A DNA stretch of 64,000 nt from Triplophysa rosa (taxonomy: Eukaryota > Chordata > Actinopteri > Cypriniformes > Nemacheilidae): the NCBI RefSeq assembly GCF_024868665.1, contig NC_079904.1, forward strand, positions 22,825,113-22,889,112. The letters run 5' to 3'. Positions 57,261 through 64,000 of this stretch are shown here, one piece after another; within the stretch, counting starts at the first letter, position 1, and each line of letters begins with the position of its first letter. Below the pieces are notes generated by a model. The model saw nothing but the letters and a program-made list of their open reading frames with translations, was not told the origin of the DNA and ran no database searches. The position numbers were made by a program, and so were the translations under genes.

Positions 57261-58786
57261 AAACTAGCTACAATGAAGTTTACATCTGTTTCAGTGACAT
57301 TGAATCTCCATAGTTAGACTTGGAAAAGTCTATAAGGAATTGTGAAACTCACGCCTCATTGAGCCAACATTGAATTCTCTTTTTTTGTGGTTATATAACT
57401 GTTAAGACGTCACATAGGCTATATGTGTAATCTAGTTTACTGTACTTTGAATCGCATTCTGATTTATATACATAGAGTCAGTCGTAAATTCCTTTCAGTA
57501 CAGTGTGTTGGAATATAAAAAAGGTTAAATCTGTAAAATTAGTAATTAGACATATTGAAACACTTAATTGTTTTCTGCCAGCAGAGGGAGAGGCACTTTC
57601 AATTTTGAAAAAAAAAGTTCCATCGTCTAGTTTCTGTTGTCACAAGTGAAAAGTGAAAGTTTATGTTTAGTGTTTATCTTCGGCCATTTTAAATTAATAA
57701 ACTGATTAAAATAACCTTTCTAACAGCTTGTATATTTCCGTCTATAAGTTAAATCTGGAGGATTTCGAGAATGTGAATCTATTGTGATGACTGTGAGTGC
57801 TCAGGTGTTTTTAGTTAAGACACTTTGGCTTTCTTATTTTAGTTTCTCCTTAAGGACTTATTAATCCTTCGACATTTCTTTGATATTCATCATTCATGCT
57901 TATAAATAATGAATATCAAACAATGATATTGATTAATGTTTGATGTTTATTTATTTGTTTGTGTTGTCTGGGATTCTTGAAACGTCTCACCATTTGTGTT
58001 GTGGTAATGTAGATAATATTGTGTACGTTACCCATTTTACATATTCACGTGCAATGTGATTATCTATGATATTGTTAATTGTAAATTCAGTGGGTAGCAC
58101 TGTTGCCTCACAGCAAGGTTCAAGAAGGTTTGAACCAGGAGGCATTTCTTGAATGTTGTCCCTGTGTCAGCATGGGCTTCCCCACAATCCAAAAACAACA
58201 GATTAGGTCATTTTAAATCAATAGATTGCCCTTGTCTGTGAATGCGTGTGCCCTGTGATTTACTGGCCATCTAACCAGGGTGGACCGAGATGCTGGGATA
58301 GGCTCCAGCCCCCTGTGACCCTAAGAGGACAATTGACATTAGTTTTTACTTTGTGACATTAGTTTCTACTTTGAAAAATGGCAGTCTTGTTTGAAGAGAA
58401 GCAAAGAATTACTTTGACAAATCCAACACATAGCCAAAAAGGATTAGATATAAACGTTTAGGATTGGGGTCAGGGGTCATGTATGAATAATATTTAGGAA
58501 ATTGTATTCAAAATCTCAAAACTGTTCTACTAATGTTTATATAAGGAACATATAGAAATATTTAAATTGGCATATAATCAACCTTACAGATCCTCATCTC
58601 AACACACTTCAGCCTGAGCTCCCATCTGACTATTTGTACCCTTTACAGACAGACTAACCGTATACGGTCACGTGTGACATTTGAACGTCGTTTCTTACCT
58701 TAAAACCGAAATTAAACGGCTTTTCCTCGCGGAAGGTCTGCATTCAGTAAAAATGAGCTAATAAAATATTTCAAATTCACATTTTA

Positions 58787-58862
58787 TGTCCAGTTTTTTT
58801 TTCTTTTTGTTATTTTTCTTTTTATTATTTGGTTTATTTTTTATTTTTCTTTTTTTTTTTTT
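58787..58862. repeat. Polypyrimidine, T-rich low-complexity tract
   Basis: Almost entirely T with scattered C, G and A. The plus frame 58786-59025 starts inside it and is an artefact. Confidence 0.85.
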
Positions 58863-59262
58863 AAATAATCCCTTTCAGTGTGATACAAGACCTTCGCGTC
58901 CAGCTTATTTCTGCGATAACAACCGGCTGCCTGTACATTATCCCTTATATAACGAACCTGCAAATGTCGCGACTGGCCAATCAGAATCAAGCATTCCAAC
59001 GAGCCGTGAAATAATTAACCTGTAGAAGGGCAAATAAAGTCTATAATTTGACATGTACTGTGCAGTTATGTGATGGAAAAGGTGAAGGATTTTGTGGAAA
59101 ATTAGTCAATGTAATAAAATGTGTTAAGGAAATAATTTAATTTGTATTACGAATTTTACAACAATGTACAACTGTAATAAAGGTCTAGTTTTCTTTTCAT
59201 TTATTATTAAATATCAGCTGGCTGTAATGTTTACTGCCTGCAAGACACTTCTTACCAAATAA

Positions 59263-59316
59263 AACAAATAAAACAAAACAAAACAAAACAAAACAAAACA
59301 AAACAAAACAAAACAA
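59263..59316. repeat. (AAAAC)n microsatellite
   Basis: About ten near-perfect copies of the pentamer aaaac. The minus frame 59214-59405 reads through it as a Phe/Cys/Val-rich repeat and is not a gene. Confidence 0.95.
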
Positions 59317-61030
59317 CAAGACAAACATGGAGACAACACACAGTATTGATAATCTACAATCCATTTTACTATTTGTTCTATGGAGAAATATTCACCGAGT
59401 TTCAATGTAACATGTCTTATTCTGTGTAAAGTTCTCTGTCATCCAGACGTTTGTTTTTATTTTTAATTAGACAATAAGACTGTAGTCGTCTGTCAAATGT
59501 TTTACACTCACCTGCTCTTAGTCCATTTCTGTAGTGACCCTTATGAGTCAGATGACGGCGCTGATGACATGACATCAAATGTGGTTAATGGTAATTCGCT
59601 TGACAATCATAAATATTTGACTAATAATCATCATGTGCAAGCCTTTAACATGTTCTGTGTTTTTATCATTTTATGTTAAATTATAAATATTTCTATGCTA
59701 GTGTCATTATTGAACTGCACATGGGGGTCAAGTCAACATTTTTAGGAAGGACAGAGTCTGATCACATACGTCAATTTAAGATTAACTCAAATTAACAATA
59801 TAAGGTTCTGTTGTAGTTCTTTTGATTTTTATCTTTCAAAACGATTGATAGCATTTGCATGTAATATTAGTCATATCAATCTTCTTATTTCAAGTGAATA
59901 TGCAAATGAGAACAAATAGAAAAACAATAGCTTGATTTCAAAATTAATTCATGCTATACAATGAATCGTATAAATGACAGTAAAAGTTTATTCCATTCAC
60001 AGACCTTTCAAATACATTCAAGTGAAATTTAGACGTGAAGCAAATGAAAGCACACACACATTCAGAGACACAAAAGTTAAATCAGTAAAAGTCAGCTTGC
60101 AGTGAGACCAATGCATTTATATGAATGTTTTTTTTAACGTTAGAAAACATACAGTAGCATTCAAAAGTCTCATCACATGCAAGCGGTGACTAACCAATCA
60201 CGTCTGCCTATACTGCTGCTGTGAGTTCAAGCAATGCAATGAAAGACATCTTCATACAGGAATCCTGACAGATTTCACAAATGTATTTGCCTGAATTATT
60301 ATATAATATTAAAGTATTATTAATCGTGAAAATGTGTAAAAATATAAAAGTTTACATTTATATTTGTTAGTCTTTCAGGATACAATTGTAAAAAAGCTTC
60401 ATTTACTATACATTATATAGAAGGGTTGTTACTGATCACAATAACAAGCAACTATAACTGTTGCAATGGTTAGATGTGGTTGGATTTGAATGTGAATTTG
60501 CACAAACATTCCTTTTGTTATCAAATGCTTAATATAAACAAAGGTAAAAATACAAACAGTGATGACAAAAATTGGGTCTGTAAAAAAGACTAAAAAAATG
60601 AAAGCTACTTCGATAAAAACAACGGCAAGAATTCTCACGTTGCCTTAGATTTTTGGCACAATAGAGTGAGCTACTTTTTTGATCGTCTTTACAAGATCAT
60701 GTTCGTTTGCTCCATAACATTACATTTGATATATTTTTTTATTTTTATTGTCATCAACAACTGACTTTTACTTATAATTCATTGTAAATGAACTTTTCTG
60801 TAATATTCTGTAATAATACCCGTTTATATTTTATTATATACCTAATGTCTCATGTTGAAAGGTTTTCGACACTTTTGAGGGCCATATATTTATATAATTT
60901 TGAAAGAAAAAAACGAATTTAACAGAACTAAACATCTGCCCATACATATCACTGTGTTAAATATTTCACTAAGTGGTGTAAATGCTGATGGTTGAGAAGC
61001 CCTGAGGTGCACAATGGTCTGGTTTGAAGC

Positions 61031-63893
61031 CTAAGCTTCGGTTTTGTTCTTGGAATAATCGGCATGAGCCAAGGGCTCTTCGTTCTCCTCTTCTTCCTCA
61101 GGAACCTGCATGTCAAACGTAACCAAAATCACCAACCCAAAGACTTTTTTTAGCATTAAAAACAACAAAGGTCATGATTCATTCTGATATGGGTGTTGTT
61201 GACGTACCTCCCAGTAGATGGAGTCATCAAAGCAGTTTTGGTCGGGTGGTTGTCCCCAAAATGGAATCTTCATGATCAGACCTTGAAAAAGTTTGACGAT
61301 TGATTCACTTTGTATCTTTGTCATTTATTAAGATCATAGTACAGAAATATTTCACCAAGAATCAAAAGTTATTATAAGATGTTATAAAAAATGTAAGTGA
61401 CTTTTCTTTCATTTTGGAAAAATGCAGGAACGCGGCATTCTTTCAACTGAACAAAAGAAGGTTATACAGATTTAAAACATCTTAATATTTGAGTTGAATG
61501 TTGACATGTTTTGGGGTGAACTAGCACTTTTCATTGTAACTGAATTCTCATTAAAAATGTTTTGCAAATCTACCCACCTGTGATGAGCCCGCCCACCAAA
61601 GCAAAGCCCAGAGATGATGCTAAACCACCGGCCTGATGAGCTGCTGAAACTCTGCAATAAACAAGCACAAATACGTATAGAAATATTTATATATTTTGCT
61701 GTACTAAGGAAAATGCCACAAACTAAAGCACAATGAAAAAAATCGACACAGCTGCTTACGTACCCCTCCTTCCTGTGAAGTGCTGCCGCCACGATGCCAG
61801 CGAGTCCGCCCAGGATGCCTGGCATGCCGTGTAGGTTATGCACGCCACAGGTGTCTTGGATTCCCAGTTTGGAGGCGAGGATAGGCTGAGGAAACCAAAG
61901 AAAGAATAGGGATTCATGTGTCATTTGACATGTCTTATGTCATTAGCGATGAATTCAAATTCATACAGTGAGGAACTTGAAGCCGAGGGTGGAGATAATG
62001 CCTGCCACTACTCCGATCAGCATGGCTCCGAATGGCTGGATGTTCATGTCTGCGCAGGTTCCCACGGCAACACCCCCTGCCAGCGTGGCATTCTGAATAT
62101 GGACCTGTGCAAAAAACACAATAGTCATGTGACCCCAAAATCTGAGAAGTGATAAATCCCATCTGTGAGACTCTGGTGGTCTCACCATGTCGAGTTTGCC
62201 CTTCTTCTCAACCAGACTGGAAGTTGCGTAAGCGGCGAGAGCGCAGGCGGCCAGAGAGAAATAGGTGTTGATAACAGCTGTGATTTGAGAGTCGCCGGGG
62301 TCAGCGATAGCAGAATTGAAGCTTGGCCAGAACATCCACAGGTACACCGTGCCTACATACACAAGAAGAGTCAGTGTGAGAACCTTGAGACCGAATGTGA
62401 ACTTTTGATTGATAGAATGAACCAACTTTCATACCGATCATTGCAAACAAGTCAGAGTGGTAGACGGATCCATCGTTATCATGACCATTACGAAGACCCG
62501 GGCGATAAAGCACACGGGCGACAGCCAAGCCAAAGTAAGCACCAAATGCATGAATGGTCATGGAGGCGCCAACATCGGATGCCTGTTGAAGGAGGAAAAT
62601 GTGTTTATTCTCTATATGAAAACTGTATATTAAAGTTGTTTTGCTTAGCGGAACACAAAAAAGAATCTTGAAGAAATGTTTATATACCATACCATAAAGT
62701 TTCATCCTAATAATGTATAATATTATTTTTAGACAGAGCCGATCCTTCCTATATGCAGACTACGCAGGTTGCGTGGGGCCCCTGCACCACCATTGGGCCC
62801 CCTTGAGGACCGAATCAGAAACACTATTGTAAACAAGACATTATTTTGTTTACAACTTGTGTTTTTTAACAAGTTGACCATGTTCAGCATGAGAAGCCAG
62901 CACGTTTAACAATGTTAAGAAGTCAGAAAGCATGAAATAGCATCTTTATCCCGATCTTTATGTATAAAATGAACCCCCAGTTTAATGTTAAACCTTTTTT
63001 TATTTAGTCTTCATTCGTTTAAGCGTGTTAATTGAGTTATTTATTTTTTATTTCTTATAGTTTACAGTCATGTTTAGGCCTATATCTCATTTTAATTATT
63101 TGTACAAGGGCCCCTCACAAGTTTGCTTTGGGCCCCCAGACTTCTAGGATCACCACTGTTTTTACAAGTCTTAGGACTGAATCTCATGGGAGACTATTTT
63201 AATCCTGAGGTTTTTTCTGTGGAAATTCTGTTGACACTGGACTGGAATGAAGCTAGCACAATACATGCAATACAACACATCATGGTTATATAATTATTAT
63301 ATCATGTAAGATTAATCATTCTAGTTGCTAACCAGAAACCCTTCTGGCACTTTGAGAAGAAGAAGAGCGTTCAGGACATGTTTGTTATTGGAATACTGGG
63401 TGTGTTCATGATGGTCATCCTGCCAACATTAGGAAGGAGATAGAAAATTGCTTTTTCCTCCATCTTTGATCAAGCTTCCTTTTATAACAAAATGATCCCA
63501 CAGGAGTCGGCCTGACAGGAACTCAGATAGCAAAAATGGTCTTGATGATCTGCTGCCAATCATATAGATCTCATAACTTATATAATTTTGCACTTTAAAT
63601 AAATTGTGTAGGTAAAAACTACACATGGGGGTGTCCCTTTCACAGACTTTCATTCACAGAACTGTAAATGACCAGCTTATCTGTGAACTTCATCAATAGC
63701 TGTTCAACATCTAGACAGTAGGAGGTAAATAAGTCTACAAACCCCAATGACTTCCACAACCAGATGCTCATTGATGCAGAAGATGGTGATCTCCAGCAGG
63801 GTCATGATGAGAAGCTGGACAGGGCTGGTTTTCCCCAGAATGGCTCCGAATGAGATCAGAACGGTCGCTGTGCTGAAGTCAGCATTTATCATG
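61031..63893 (-). CDS. rhag: RhAG, Rh-associated ammonia channel (5' part outside window)
   Basis: The visible exons in transcript order are 63893-63743, 62582-62435, 62352-62186, 62104-61967, 61885-61764, 61651-61578, 61281-61208 and 61105-61031 (TAG). Together they encode about 315 residues; the first exon or exons lie beyond 64000. RhAG conducts NH3/NH4+ and CO2 across red-cell (and in fish, gill) membranes as a trimer. Ammonium-transporter features: [12 protein letters not shown] and NLHGMPG carry the twin pore histidines, and [15 protein letters not shown] is the classic Rh signature. [27 protein letters not shown] and TCADM match RhAG better than RhCG or RhBG. After SIYWE the last exon adds an acidic 24-residue tail ([10 protein letters not shown]...), longer than in human RhAG. 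An eighth-exon end of this kind could be fish-specific. Confidence 0.9.
62732..63160. repeat. MITE-like repeat in rhag intron
   Basis: It starts gagccgatccttcctatatg and ends gggcccccagacttctagga. The ggggcccc-rich ends with an AT-rich middle recall a common fish non-autonomous element. The ends are not defined by a target duplication. Confidence 0.45.
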
Positions 63894-64000
63894 CTGTAGA
63901 GAAGGAATGATGGGATACATCACTATCAGAATTATCATTGCGTGAGCAAGATTTGATTAAATGATCTGGCACATTTCTATTTGACTGATGGGTCTATCAT

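Larger units (their letters stand above)
57261..61030. other. Intergenic region and rhag 3' UTR
   Basis: No further gene is seen. It includes a T-rich tract (58787-58862), a pentanucleotide microsatellite (59263-59316) and the rhag 3' UTR. On the minus strand AATAAA occurs at 60835-60830 and 59992-59987, either of which could end rhag. Confidence 0.5.

Noticed and set aside
59214..59405. Minus frame with a Phe-Cys-Val repeat
   Set aside because: It is translation of the (AAAAC)n microsatellite.
61031..63893. RhCG or RhBG instead of RhAG
   Set aside because: Segments [26 protein letters not shown] and GVHNLHG agree with RhAG rather than with the epithelial Rh proteins as I know them. A database comparison would be decisive.

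Overview
This window looks like a teleost nuclear genome, most likely a cyprinid. The genes carry short coding exons with canonical GT-AG introns. The predicted proteins match vertebrate families nearly end to end. The spaces between exons are packed with non-autonomous DNA transposons, tRNA-derived SINEs with the 'ataaaagcgtctgccaaatg' type of 3' tail, and the TTAA-flanked 'gggtgaactatccctttaa' elements typical of cyprinids. The species assignment is inference.

Layout. Positions 1-4640 are transposable elements and AT-rich intergenic DNA: an LTR at 1-505, an element split by an insertion at 631-1466 that ends at a single N, and a Tc1-like copy carrying a SINE. lpgat1 (+) has a CpG-rich first exon region near 4640-5300, coding exons from 6301 to 25885, and a 3' UTR to about 28.0 kb. 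Its introns hold nested hAT elements, a BED zinc-finger remnant and a TTAA-flanked element with a THAP zinc-finger remnant. nek2 (+, coding 30524-34106) and slc30a1 (+, coding 34720-41735) follow head to tail, with only about 240 bp between the nek2 poly(A) signal and the likely slc30a1 start site. The single slc30a1 intron (35318-40839) is largely transposon-derived, and a nested pair of hAT elements ends 30 bp before exon 2. About 5.5 kb of intergenic DNA leads to rd3 (+, coding 50505-53437), whose intron holds a degenerate minisatellite. An unidentified Ser/Lys-rich protein is encoded on the minus strand at 55287-57133 (7 exons, 174 aa). The 3' two thirds or so of rhag (minus, 61031-63893) runs off the right edge.

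Function. The genes are not an operon and share no obvious pathway. LPGAT1 is an ER lysophospholipid acyltransferase, NEK2 a centrosomal mitotic kinase, ZnT1 (SLC30A1) the plasma-membrane zinc exporter, RD3 a photoreceptor guanylate-cyclase regulator, and RhAG an ammonia/CO2 channel of red cells. The lpgat1-nek2-slc30a1-rd3 order is the conserved vertebrate arrangement (human 1q32.3). rhag lies on a different human chromosome (6p12), so its presence here marks a lineage-specific junction.

I see no CRISPR, operon-like defence cluster or other clearly new system. The most interesting signals are the transposon structures with preserved zinc-finger fragments, a perfect 41-bp-arm hairpin in the slc30a1 intron, and the unidentified Ser/Lys-rich gene.
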